From: Lachnospiraceae bacterium
Lineage (GTDB): Bacteria; Bacillota; Clostridia; Lachnospirales; Lachnospiraceae
Length of the DNA stretch: 64,000 nucleotides
Direction: 5' to 3'
NCBI GenBank assembly: GCA_025758065.1
Contig: CP107199.1
Coordinates: 2,143,501-2,207,500, forward strand
How positions within the stretch are numbered: the first letter of the stretch is position 1; each line of letters opens with the position of its first letter. Both the position numbers and the translations under genes were made by a program. The notes under the pieces were generated by a model that saw nothing but the letters and a program-made list of their open reading frames with translations, made no database searches and had not been told where the DNA came from. Positions 26,937-35,233 of this stretch are shown here, piece after piece.

Positions 26937-29220
26937 AAAAAGAGTGACAGCTTCTGTTTTAACGGCAGCATTGCTTTGCACATCAGCAGGCAGCGTTCCT
27001 GTATATGGCGCACCGGCAGGTGCAGATGTAGATGAGACCATGTATGTGAACCTGGATTACTACGGAAAAACAACAAAGGTAAACGTAGTAAAAGGGGTAA
27101 ATTTAAATGGCCTTGGTGAGATCACTGATTATGGAAATTACATCAATGTAGAAAATATGAGTACCAGTGATGCTCCGGTTTTAGGAGATGGAAGCGTGAC
27201 CTGGAACCTGCCGGAAGGTCAGAATGGCCGTTTTTATTATAAGTGTACCATGGACAATGAACAGGTGGTACTTCCATGGGATTTTGATGTGTCCTATAAG
27301 TTAAACGGTGTTCCCACAGACGGTGACAAACTGGCAGGTGCAGGGGGCCTGATCGAGATCCATGTGAAGGCTACGCCAAATGATAATGCTGATCTGTATT
27401 ACCGCAATAATATGATGTTAATGGTGACAGTTCCTGTAGATATGTCTAAATGCTACAGTGTAGACGCAGATGGTGCCCAGATCCAGAGCCTTGGATCTAC
27501 CACAGCAGCTGTATTTTCCGCTCTTCCGGGGGAAGAAGGAGATTATACCGTCCGTATTGGTACAGACAGCTTTGAAACTACCGGTGTGATCATGGCAATG
27601 GCACCTGGCACTATTGATGACCTGAACCATATTAAGGACCTGAAAGAAGCGAAGGATACATGGAAAGACGCAGGAGATGCTTTATATGACAGTCTGGAGC
27701 AGATGGCAAAATCTGTAGAATCCATGCGTGATGGCATTAACAAGGTACAGTCCGGTGTTTCTTCTGCTGAAAGTGCAAGACAAAAATGGAGTGCTAATAA
27801 AGATAGTATATTAGCCGGAAATGACCAGACCTTAGAGTCACTGACTGCATTGTCACAGCAGCTGGAAACTCTGGTCCCTCATTTGCAGACAGCTAAGGAT
27901 ACGGCAGAAACAGTACATAACAGCATGGGTGATATTGTAAATACCATGGGGGATATGCAGCAGCCGCTGCGTAAAATGTATGACCGTCTCCGCAATATCA
28001 GCACCACTTCCCAGTCTTTAGGGGAACAGTTAGATGATGTAAGAGAAGATATGGCATGGCTGATCCAGAATAATGCCCAGTTCCAGGTGCAGACGACTAC
28101 GATTTTAGAGGCACTTCCGGAACTGATCGCAAGCCTGGAGGATTATGATGTGGATGATCTGGATCTGGGTGATCTGGAAGATACAGATACAAGGACCATA
28201 GCAGATGATCCGGATGATGACAGGGAAAACAAGGCAGATACGTCTTCTGGAAACCAGGAAGATCCTGATATAAACAAGGCAGACAGCTCAGATACAGTAA
28301 CAGAAGATAAAACCAGTGGTGATATGGCTTCTGAAGCGGCCGGTGCAGATCATGAAGACGGTGGGGCAGAGGCAGATAACAGTTCCCATACTGCAGACAG
28401 TGCAGCAGGAACAGATAACAGTTCTGATGCTGCAGATGGAGCAGACATAAGTGATGCCCAGACACTTAGCAAGGCTCATATTGAAAAGCATGAGGTTCCT
28501 CTGGTTGGCGCTCCATCCGGCGTTGACCTGGTAACTCTTTATAAAATGTTATCCAAGATCGATAAGGACAGCCGTGAATTTACTCAGGTTGCGTCTAATC
28601 TGATGGACAATGTAGGAGATGCAGCAAAATATGGTGCAGACCTGACAGACAGCATGGATCTGATGATTGAAGACCTGACTGCTCTTCATGATTCACTGGA
28701 TATGTATTATCCGGATCTGCAGGCATCCCTGGATGATCTTTCTGAGCTGGTAAACCGCACTACAGATGCCATGAATAAGGGTATCAGCACTATGACCATT
28801 GTGCAGAATACCTTAAAAGCTACCAGCGGTGATATAGATGAGGCTGCAAAGAACAGCTTAAGAGGCAGCATGGAGCTTCTTGATAAGAGCCTTAGCATCT
28901 TAGACAGCACCACAGGCGTAAGAACGGCAGGCCGTACCATGAAAGATGTTATGGATGAACAGCTGGATAAATTTGACACTGATAACCGCTTCTTATTTAT
29001 TGATCCGTCAGAGGATAAGGTTTCCTTTACTTCTGATAAAAATCCGGCTCCAAAGACCTTGCAGGTAGTCCTGCGTACAGACGAGATCAGCCTGGATGAT
29101 GAAGATAACAAGGAAACTGATGCAGAGACAGAGAAGGTAAATGAAGGCCCATTAAAAAGGATGTGGAATGTGCTGGTACAGATGTGGAAGGCCATCATCT
29201 CAATTTTTAAAAACAGATAG
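26926..29220 (+). CDS. Exported coiled-coil protein paired with MMPL transporter
   Basis: 764 residues: signal peptide (1-27, ending VYGA), a beta-rich N-terminal domain (30-230), helical/coiled-coil parts (about 240-400 and 545-680), an Asp/Ser/Ala-rich acidic linker (about 415-525) and an amphipathic C-terminal segment (LKRMWNVLVQMWKAIISIF). No enzyme motif was recognised. It overlaps the MMPL gene, so a periplasmic-like adaptor or scaffold role with that transporter is inferred. GGAGGT fits the ATG at 26926 rather than the ATG six bases earlier. Confidence 0.7.
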   Translation: MKFRKRVTASVLTAALLCTSAGSVPVYGAPAGADVDETMYVNLDYYGKTTKVNVVKGVNLNGLGEITDYGNYINVENMSTSDAPVLGDGSVTWNLPEGQNGRFYYKCTMDNEQVVLPWDFDVSYKLNGVPTDGDKLAGAGGLIEIHVKATPNDNADLYYRNNMMLMVTVPVDMSKCYSVDADGAQIQSLGSTTAAVFSALPGEEGDYTVRIGTDSFETTGVIMAMAPGTIDDLNHIKDLKEAKDTWKDAGDALYDSLEQMAKSVESMRDGINKVQSGVSSAESARQKWSANKDSILAGNDQTLESLTALSQQLETLVPHLQTAKDTAETVHNSMGDIVNTMGDMQQPLRKMYDRLRNISTTSQSLGEQLDDVREDMAWLIQNNAQFQVQTTTILEALPELIASLEDYDVDDLDLGDLEDTDTRTIADDPDDDRENKADTSSGNQEDPDINKADSSDTVTEDKTSGDMASEAAGADHEDGGAEADNSSHTADSAAGTDNSSDAADGADISDAQTLSKAHIEKHEVPLVGAPSGVDLVTLYKMLSKIDKDSREFTQVASNLMDNVGDAAKYGADLTDSMDLMIEDLTALHDSLDMYYPDLQASLDDLSELVNRTTDAMNKGISTMTIVQNTLKATSGDIDEAAKNSLRGSMELLDKSLSILDSTTGVRTAGRTMKDVMDEQLDKFDTDNRFLFIDPSEDKVSFTSDKNPAPKTLQVVLRTDEISLDDEDNKETDAETEKVNEGPLKRMWNVLVQMWKAIISIFKNR

Positions 29221-29271
29221 TCAGCTGCTCTTGTTTCTGGTATGATAGAAATAAGGGTCAGAAAAAATACA

Positions 29272-29310
29272 GACCCTCGGCATATGGGATGACATGCCGG
29301 GGGTCTTGTT
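29272..29310 (+). terminator. Terminator of the MMPL operon
   Basis: Twelve-position stem GACCCTCGGCAT (29272-29283) with ATGCCGGGGGTC (29294-29305), then TTGTT. Confidence 0.7.
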
Positions 29311-29361
29311 CTGTAATTCTGTCAGTGGGCAGATAGCATGGCTATATAGCGGGAGAAAAAC

Positions 29362-29927
29362 ATGGAAACAGTAGGAAAGCAGGAAAAAACGAAATACAAA
29401 CTGGCAGCGTCTATGAAAGAATGCATGAAGCAGATGCCGGTGGATAAGATAACAGTAAAAAATATCGTAGAAGGCTGCGGTGTTGCAAGGCAGACCTTTT
29501 ACCGGAATTTTTTAGATAAATATGATCTGATCAACTGGTATTTTGACAAACTGGTACTCCAGTCTTTTGAGCAGATCGGCATGGGACATACAGTTGGGGA
29601 GAGCCTGACACAGAAGTTTGAATTTATTGTTAATGAAAAGGTATTTTTTACAGAGGCATTTCGCAGTGATGACCGCAACTCCTTAAAAGAACATGATTTT
29701 GAACTGATCCTCCGTTCTATCAGGATCTGATCGGGCGAAAGACCAGCAGGCCTTTAGGGGAAGATCTGCAGTTTCTTCTGGAAATGTATTGTAGAGGTTC
29801 CATTTACATGACTGTAAAATGGGTCCTTACAGGAATGAAGGATTCACCTGCGAAAATGTCAAAAAAGCTGGTAGAGGCCATGCCACCGAGATTGGCTGCT
29901 GTTTTTGATGAGCTGAAGCTGCTGTAA
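29362..29927 (+). pseudogene. TetR-family regulator with single-base frameshift
   Basis: The first frame (29362-29730) gives the helix-turn-helix and mid part (VDKITVKNIVEGCGVARQTFYRNFLDKYDLINWYF) and stops early. The other frame continues at once with YQDLIGRKTSRPLGEDLQFLLEM ... FDELKLL and stops at 29925-29927, which completes a normal ~188-residue TetR/DhaS-like protein. Reading is restored by one extra base in the CCGTTCTAT region near 29712-29718. It may be a real loss, or an assembly error at a short T run. Confidence 0.8.
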
Positions 29928-29960
29928 ACCGGGTGCTTTGTTATATATAACACAAAACGA

Positions 29961-29982
29961 TATTATCAATATACAGATAATA
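29961..29982. promoter_or_regulatory. TTATC-N8-GATAA palindrome, site 1
   Basis: TATTATC, 8 bases, GATAATA. The same half-sites with the same 8-base spacing occur at 32553 and 32711. It lies in the 332-base gap between the TetR pseudogene and the IS200 transposase; the rest of that gap is AT-rich plus the IS200 left end. Confidence 0.45.
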
Positions 29983-30260
29983 CGACTGGCTGTATATAAA
30001 GTGATATGTACGATTTTAATAAATATTACATGCAAAAATAAAAAATGTTATCAAAAAGTGACAGACAGGCAAGTTTGTCACTTTTATTATGGACTTTAGT
30101 CTGTTGAGCCCATTGGAGTTTTTCGTTGTTCCGAAAAATGGAGATGGGCGAAACAATAAACCACCCGCTATGCGGGTGCGCGTCGATTGTTATACAAAAA
30201 ATCACCTTTCCGTTTACAATAGAGTTGTTCAGGCTGTATTGCAGAAAGGAAAGGTAATTT

Positions 30261-30716
30261 ATGGCGAAGAAAGAAAATTCACTTGCGCATATGAAATGGA
30301 TGTGCAAATATCATATCGTCTTCACACCTAAGTATAGACGAAAAATAATTTACAATCAATACAAAGCGGATATAAGAGATATTATAAAACAATTGTGTAG
30401 TTATAAAGGTGTTGAAATTATTGAGGGTCATCTAATGCCAGATCATATCCATATGTTAGTAAGTATTCCGCCAAAGATAAGTGTATCATCATTCATGGGA
30501 TATTTAAAAGGGAAAAGTGCGCTTATGATATTCGATAAACACGCAAATTTAAAGTATAAATTTGGAAATCGTCATTTCTGGGCAGAAGGATATTATGTTA
30601 GCACAGTAGGATTAAATGAGGCTACAATAAAAAAATATATCCAAGAGCAGGAAAAGCATGATATAGCAATGGATAAGCTAAGTGTAAAGGAATATGAAGA
30701 CCCTTTTAAGGGTTAA
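30261..30716 (+). CDS. tnpA: IS200-family transposase TnpA
   Basis: 151 residues, the normal size for the Y1 HUH single-strand transposase. The N-terminal CKYHIVFTPKYRRK is characteristic. The metal-binding HUH motif is in MPDHIHMLVSI (His-Ile-His, ~71). The catalytic Tyr is probably in the later YIQEQEKHD helix, with GYYVSTVG near 117. It cuts and rejoins single-stranded hairpin ends. AAGGAAAGG precedes the ATG. The gene appears intact. Confidence 0.93.
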   Translation: MAKKENSLAHMKWMCKYHIVFTPKYRRKIIYNQYKADIRDIIKQLCSYKGVEIIEGHLMPDHIHMLVSIPPKISVSSFMGYLKGKSALMIFDKHANLKYKFGNRHFWAEGYYVSTVGLNEATIKKYIQEQEKHDIAMDKLSVKEYEDPFKG

Positions 30717-30903
30717 TGCCAAGTAGTAACAATACCCTTTAAGGGGTAGCGACGAGTCAAGAGCAATATGGCTTGAACGGAGCTGTGGGAAGGCTGTGTA
30801 AACAGAATTCCCACAGTCTAAAGAGAAAGCCAGCGCCTTGAGACGCTGGCCTAGTAACAAGGGCTTATAGCCCTAGTGCAAACCACCCGTTGGACGGGTG
30901 GTT
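30717..30903 (+). ncRNA. Structured non-coding right end of the IS200 element
   Basis: Between tnpA and the right end are four consecutive stems: CTGTGGGAA/TTCCCACAG (about 30783-30817), GCCAGCG/CGCTGGC (about 30830-30850), GGGCTTATAGCCC (30861-30873) and the terminal AACCACCCG/CGGGTGGTT. No reading frame is supported. It may be a transposon-derived guide-type RNA or a purely DNA-level end structure; expression is not shown. Confidence 0.4.
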
Positions 30904-30994
30904 ATGATTTTGGAAAAAGTGTTGTTATAATATTAACGAAACGAAAAAGAACATAAAAAACTGTTCTGGACTTCCCGGAACACATGATTTTTAT

Positions 30995-31037
30995 GTACTC
31001 CCGGAAAACCGGCCGCAAAGCAGGTGCAGGAAAGCTT
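30995..31037 (+). repeat. Short GTACTC-family palindrome before fucO
   Basis: GTACTCCCGG..., GGCCGCAAAGCAGGTGCAGG, then AAAGCTTTAGGGAGTATA. It matches one arm of the 159-bp element (GCAGGTGCA, GGAGTA) with the interior lost, and ends 36 bases before the fucO start. Confidence 0.6.
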
Positions 31038-31072
31038 TAGGGAGTATATACACAAAAAAAGGAGAGTGTATC

Positions 31073-32221
31073 ATGGCAAACAGAATCATATTAAATGAAA
31101 CTTCTTATCATGGCGCAGGCGCTATTGCTGAGATCGCTAATGAAGCAAAAACAAGAGCTTTTAAGAAGGCTTTCGTATGTTCAGATCCAGACCTGATCAA
31201 ATTTGGCGTAACAAAGAAAGTTACAGATGTACTGGATAATGCAGGTCTTGCATATGAGATCTACTCTAATATCAAACCAAACCCAACTATTGAGAATGTA
31301 CAGACTGGTGTAGCAGCATTTAAGAAATCCGGTGCTGATTATCTGATCGCTATCGGCGGCGGTTCTTCTATGGATACAGCAAAAGCAATCGGTATCATCA
31401 TTGCCAATCCTGAATTTGAAGATGTAAGAAGCTTGGAAGGTGTAGCACCTACCAAGAAGCCATCTATCCCGATCATCGCAGTTCCAACTACAGCAGGAAC
31501 AGCAGCAGAAGTTACCATTAACTACGTTATCACTGACGTGGAAAAGAAACGTAAATTCGTTTGTGTAGATACACATGATATTCCGGTTATCGCAGTTGTT
31601 GACCCGGATATGATGTCCTCTATGCCAAAGGGTCTGACCGCATCTACCGGTATGGACGCTTTAACACATGCAATTGAAGGATACATCACCAAGGGTGCAT
31701 GGGAGATGACTGATATGTTCCATTTAAAGGCAATCGAGCTGATCTCCAAGAACTTAAGAGGCGCTTGCGAGAATACAAAAGAAGGCCGTGAAGGAATGGC
31801 TTTAGGACAGTACATCGCAGGTATGGGCTTCTCCAACGTAGGTTTAGGAATCGTTCATTCCATGGCACATGCTTTAGGTGCTGTTTATGATACTCCTCAT
31901 GGTGTTGCAAATGCGATCCTGCTTCCAACTGTTATGGAATACAACGCACCATGCACAGGAACCAAATACAAAGATATCGCTGTTGCAATGGGTGTTGAAG
32001 GTGTAGAGAACATGAGCCAGGAAGAGTACCGCAAGGCAGCTGTAGATGCAGTTAAGAAGCTGTCTGCTGATGTTGGTATCCCAGCTGACTTAAAGGCTAT
32101 CGTTAAGGCAGAAGACGTTGATTTCCTTGCACAGTCCGCAATGGATGATGCATGCCGCCCAGGCAATCCAAAAGATCCGACCTTTGAAGACATCAAGAAC
32201 TTATACTTATCTTTAATGTAA
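31073..32221 (+). CDS. fucO: Lactaldehyde reductase / propanediol oxidoreductase (FucO)
   Basis: 382 residues, an iron-dependent alcohol dehydrogenase that tracks E. coli FucO closely along its length (MANRIILNET, AIGGGSSMDTAKAIGII, IPTTAGTAAEVTINYVITD-type segment, FVCVDTHDIPVIAVVDPDMM, ALTHAIEGYITKGAW). Metal ligands are the Asp/His pairs in GMDALTHAIE and the histidines of GIVHSMAHALGAVYDTPHG. It reduces lactaldehyde to 1,2-propanediol in fucose or rhamnose fermentation. No other fucose genes are adjacent. AAAGGAGAG precedes the start. Confidence 0.93.
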   Translation: MANRIILNETSYHGAGAIAEIANEAKTRAFKKAFVCSDPDLIKFGVTKKVTDVLDNAGLAYEIYSNIKPNPTIENVQTGVAAFKKSGADYLIAIGGGSSMDTAKAIGIIIANPEFEDVRSLEGVAPTKKPSIPIIAVPTTAGTAAEVTINYVITDVEKKRKFVCVDTHDIPVIAVVDPDMMSSMPKGLTASTGMDALTHAIEGYITKGAWEMTDMFHLKAIELISKNLRGACENTKEGREGMALGQYIAGMGFSNVGLGIVHSMAHALGAVYDTPHGVANAILLPTVMEYNAPCTGTKYKDIAVAMGVEGVENMSQEEYRKAAVDAVKKLSADVGIPADLKAIVKAEDVDFLAQSAMDDACRPGNPKDPTFEDIKNLYLSLM

Positions 32222-32238
32222 TGAGCGCATAGAAAAAA

Positions 32239-32461
32239 CAAGCGGTCGTCCCAAAGTGGGACGGCCATTTGCTTTTTCTGCGCCATTAACGAATGGCCCG
32301 CCTGCGTCAGCAGGCAGTGGAGCGCGATAGCGCGGGGGTCATGAGTGAAGCACAAGCGGTCGTCCCAAAGTGGGACGGCCATTTGCTTTTTCTGCGCCAT
32401 TAACGAATGGCCCGCCTGCGTCAGCAGGCAATGGAGCGCGATAGCGCGGGGCCATGAGTGG
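32239..32461. repeat. Tandem pair of a ~114-bp multi-hairpin repeat
   Basis: Two nearly identical units (32239-32352 and 32353-32461). Each contains GGTCGTCCC/GGGACGGCC, CCATT/AATGG, GCCTGC/GCAGGC and GCGCG/CGCG hairpins in order. They differ by one substitution and a one-base indel near their ends. They follow fucO directly and the first hairpin could end its transcript. Bases 32462-32629 hold a further hairpin and an AT-rich stretch, with no gene. Confidence 0.85.
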
Positions 32462-32552
32462 ATCCTTTGCAAGTGGAGGTTATTCACGCTATTCACACCC
32501 CACCGCCCCATTCGGTGCGGCCTTTTTTTACCCCAAAACCGTTAAAAACGCA

Positions 32553-32570
32553 TTATCTATATATAGATAA
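32553..32570. promoter_or_regulatory. TTATC-N8-GATAA palindrome, site 2
   Basis: TTATCTATATATAGATAA, a perfect 18-bp palindrome about 75 bases upstream of the Na/phosphate transporter promoter. Confidence 0.5.
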
Positions 32571-32629
32571 CATACTGCGAGTTTACAAACAATTTACCTG
32601 AACTTTACATAACCGACCAACAATCCATA

Positions 32630-32658
32630 TTGACGATTGATAAAATATCCCGTATAAT
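32630..32658 (+). promoter_or_regulatory. Sigma-A promoter of Na/Pi cotransporter
   Basis: TTGACG (32630-32635), 17 bases, TATAAT (32653-32658). The predicted leader to the ATG at 32771 is about 105 bases. Confidence 0.75.
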
Positions 32659-32692
32659 GAGCAAGTGTAAACTAAAGGTAAAACGCATGTAA

Positions 32693-32753
32693 AAAACAGG
32701 AAAAAATCAGTATTATCCGAATATTGATAATACAAAAACATCCTGTTTTTTAA
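32693..32753 (+). terminator. Attenuator-like hairpin in the Na/Pi leader, includes TTATC-N8-GATAA site 3
   Basis: ACAGGA...TCCTGT (bottom stem) encloses TATTATC-N8-GATAATA (32711-32732, top stem) and is followed by TTTTTT, 20 bases before the start codon. The top stem has the same half-sites and spacing as the palindromes at 29961 and 32553. It could be an intrinsic terminator in the leader, a DNA operator, or both. Confidence 0.5.
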
Positions 32754-32770
32754 GGAAAAAGGAGTAAAAA

Positions 32771-34438
32771 ATGGGAGTTGAATTGCTTTTGGGCCTTCTG
32801 GGAGGTCTGGCGCTGTTCCTGTATGGAATGCAGATGATGAGCAATAATCTGGAAGCAGCTGCCGGAAACAAGATGAAGCAGATTCTGGAAAAGCTGACCA
32901 CCAACCGCTTTATGGGAATCCTGGTAGGCGCAGGCATCACAGCACTGATCCAGTCATCTTCAGCTACAACCGTTATGACAGTAGGCTTTGTAAACTCAGG
33001 TCTTATGTCTTTAAAACAGGCTGTGTGGATCATTATGGGTGCTAATATCGGTACCACCATTACCGGACAGCTGATCGCTTTGGACGTAGGTGCTTTAGCA
33101 CCGCTGATCGCATTTATCGGTGTTGTACTGGTGGTTTTTGTTAAGAACAAAAAGCTGCAGCACATCGGCGGCATTGTTGCCGGGGTAGGTGTTATCTTCA
33201 TCGGTATGGGAATGATGAGCGATGCAATGCTTCCTCTTCGTGATGAACCGGAATTTATCCAGCTGATGACCAGCTTTAAAAACCCACTGTTAGGTGTTAT
33301 GGCAGGCGCGCTGTTCACAGCAGTGATCCAGTCTTCCGCAGCTTCTATCGGTATCTTACAGGCACTGGCTGTAAGCGGCGTGATAGGTCTTCACAGCGCT
33401 GTGTTCGTACTGTTCGGTCAGAATATCGGTACTTGTATCACGGCTGTTCTGGCTTCTGTGGGAACCAACAGAAATGCAAAGCGTACCACAGCCATCCATC
33501 TGATGTTCAATGTAGTCGGTACAGTTATATTTGTGGTATTGTGTATGGTAACGCCATTTGTAGACTGGATGATCGCCACTAACCCGGCAAATCCGGCTGC
33601 GCAGATCGCAAATGTGCACACCATCTTTAATATTGCCACAACTGTAATCCTGTTCCCATTTGGGCCGATGTTAGTAAATATTGCAAAGAAGATCCTTCCG
33701 GATACCCAGGTAAAGCATGTGATGGATGCAGACCAGTGGTTTGAAGGCCTGATGGCTTCCAAACATCATCTGGGTGTTTCTACCATTGCCATCAGCCAGA
33801 TCCATGAAGAAATCCGGGATATGCTGGCTATGGCTGCTGCCAATGTTTCTGACAGCTTTAAGGCCATGGAACAGGGACCAGGTGAAAATGGTATCCAGGA
33901 GATCACAGACAGAGAAGAAGAGATCGACCTTTCCAACGTACGACTGTCAAAGAAGATATCCAAAGTCCTTGTTTTAGACCAGACACCTCAGGATATTGAA
34001 GCATTAAATAAGATGTACAGTATTTTAGGAAATATTGAGCGAATTGGCGATCATGCCATGAACCTGGCAGAATATGCCCAGACGATCCAGGAAAAAAACC
34101 TGAATTTCTCAGATTATGCAAAAAATGAATTTAAGGTCATGGATGAAAGCTGTGCAGAAGGTATGGAGCTGCTCAGAATGGCGGCAGCCGGAGACAGTGG
34201 ATTTACCTTAGAGAAGATCAAGGCCATAGAGCAGAAGATCGATGATATTACTGACAATTTCCGTCAGAATCAGATCGACCGTATGCGGGAAGGCCATTGT
34301 AATGTAGAGTCCTCTATCCTGTATTCAGAAATGCTCACAGACTATGAGAGAATCGGCGACCATATGTTAAACATTGGTGAAGCATATGATGTGATCCAGT
34401 GGAATAACGATAAAGAAGCGGTTCCTGCGGCCGAATAA
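32771..34438 (+). CDS. Na/phosphate cotransporter family protein with PhoU domain
   Basis: 555 residues. Two inverted PNaS repeats carry the QSSSATT (about 60) and QSSAAS (about 186) motifs that line the sodium and phosphate site. There are about eight helices in the first 310 residues and a C-terminal cytoplasmic PhoU-like helical domain (about 340-545). It imports phosphate driven by sodium; the PhoU part probably regulates transport. AAAAAGGAG precedes the ATG. The leader contains a promoter, a palindrome and a terminator-like hairpin, so expression is likely controlled. It ends at a clear terminator. Confidence 0.92.
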   Translation: MGVELLLGLLGGLALFLYGMQMMSNNLEAAAGNKMKQILEKLTTNRFMGILVGAGITALIQSSSATTVMTVGFVNSGLMSLKQAVWIIMGANIGTTITGQLIALDVGALAPLIAFIGVVLVVFVKNKKLQHIGGIVAGVGVIFIGMGMMSDAMLPLRDEPEFIQLMTSFKNPLLGVMAGALFTAVIQSSAASIGILQALAVSGVIGLHSAVFVLFGQNIGTCITAVLASVGTNRNAKRTTAIHLMFNVVGTVIFVVLCMVTPFVDWMIATNPANPAAQIANVHTIFNIATTVILFPFGPMLVNIAKKILPDTQVKHVMDADQWFEGLMASKHHLGVSTIAISQIHEEIRDMLAMAAANVSDSFKAMEQGPGENGIQEITDREEEIDLSNVRLSKKISKVLVLDQTPQDIEALNKMYSILGNIERIGDHAMNLAEYAQTIQEKNLNFSDYAKNEFKVMDESCAEGMELLRMAAAGDSGFTLEKIKAIEQKIDDITDNFRQNQIDRMREGHCNVESSILYSEMLTDYERIGDHMLNIGEAYDVIQWNNDKEAVPAAE

Positions 34439-34467
34439 AAAATATAAAACATGTTATGAAAATATGA

Positions 34468-34511
34468 AAAAAGCTGTATTTACTGAAGGATCGGTAGATA
34501 CAGCTTTTTAA
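34468..34511 (+). terminator. Terminator of the Na/Pi gene
   Basis: Twelve-bp stem AAAAAGCTGTAT (34468-34479) with ATACAGCTTTTT (34498-34509); usable on both strands. Confidence 0.8.
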
Positions 34512-34555
34512 TGTTCTTTCGGAATCTTATTATAAAAGAGTTGTCCAAAATGATA

Positions 34556-35212
34556 TCAGGACTTCTTTAACGCTCTTGGCAGGTTCCAGCAATAATGAGT
34601 GGCTAAAAGGCGGATAGCAACCACTAAAACAGCGCTGATGATCATGGCAGCATCGTTATTAACAGGGCTGGAAAGCAGGAAAGAATAGCACATTCCCCCT
34701 GCAATGGAAGCACAGGCATAAACATGTTTTTTCAGGATATAAGGAGTCTGCCTTGCCATAATATCCCTTAAAAGCCCGCCGCCTACGCCGGTAAGAACTC
34801 CTAAGAAAACAGAGAGAAAATGATAATTCCCGTATCCAGCCATTACAGCAGTATCAATACCTGTTACTGTAAAAGCAGCCAGTCCAATAGCATCAAAAAT
34901 ATTCATCAGCTTTTCATAAGTGATGATGCAGTCACCCTCTAAGAAATGCTGGTTCATACGGATGACTGTAAAAAGGATCAGGACAGTGACAAATGCCATG
35001 ATCGTGTAAACCGGGTTGGTAAAAAGGCTGGGAGGAACGATCCCTAAAAGGATGTCCCTCATCATACCTCCGCCAACTGCTGTTGTAACACCTAATACAA
35101 TGATCCCCAGAAGATCAAGATTCTGCCGGATAGCCACCATAGCGCCGGAAGAGGCGAAAGCAATGGTTCCCACAGCCTCGATCAGAAAGAAGATTGAAAT
35201 AGAATTCCCCAT
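34556..35212 (-). CDS. TRIC-type cation channel family protein (UPF0126)
   Basis: 218 residues with seven helices formed by two repeats, each holding the family motif: TTAVGGGMMRDIL (~40) and LTGVGGGLLRDIM (~125). Bacterial members are homologues of trimeric intracellular cation channels and are proposed potassium channels; the physiological role is not settled. It ends just after the Na/Pi terminator and lies 21 bases beyond the asnA stop, in the same direction, so it is probably transcribed with asnA. Confidence 0.88.
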   Translation of the reverse strand: MGNSISIFFLIEAVGTIAFASSGAMVAIRQNLDLLGIIVLGVTTAVGGGMMRDILLGIVPPSLFTNPVYTIMAFVTVLILFTVIRMNQHFLEGDCIITYEKLMNIFDAIGLAAFTVTGIDTAVMAGYGNYHFLSVFLGVLTGVGGGLLRDIMARQTPYILKKHVYACASIAGGMCYSFLLSSPVNNDAAMIISAVLVVAIRLLATHYCWNLPRALKKS

Positions 35213-35233
35213 GATTGATCAGATCTCCTGTAA

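Larger units (their letters stand above)
30110..30910 (+). mobile_element. IS200-type (HUH) insertion sequence
   Basis: The left subterminal hairpin CACCCGCTATGCGGGTG (30162-30178) and right hairpin AACCACCCG/CGGGTGGTT (30881-30903) share AAACCACCCG, and a single tnpA gene lies between. Exact ends are not fixed, because IS200 elements have neither terminal inverted repeats nor target duplications. No tnpB is present. About 165 bases between tnpA and the right hairpin are highly structured. Confidence 0.75.

Noticed and set aside
30717..30903. Group I or II intron or HEARO RNA in the IS200 right end
   Set aside because: Too short for an intron and no IscB-type gene follows; recorded only as a structured right end.
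32239..32461. Possible CRISPR array
   Set aside because: Only two 114-bp units in direct contact, without spacers; no cas genes.
31897..32511. 204-codon minus-strand frame through fucO and the 114-bp repeats
   Set aside because: Its internal protein repeat is only the translation of the tandem hairpin repeat; no ribosome binding site.
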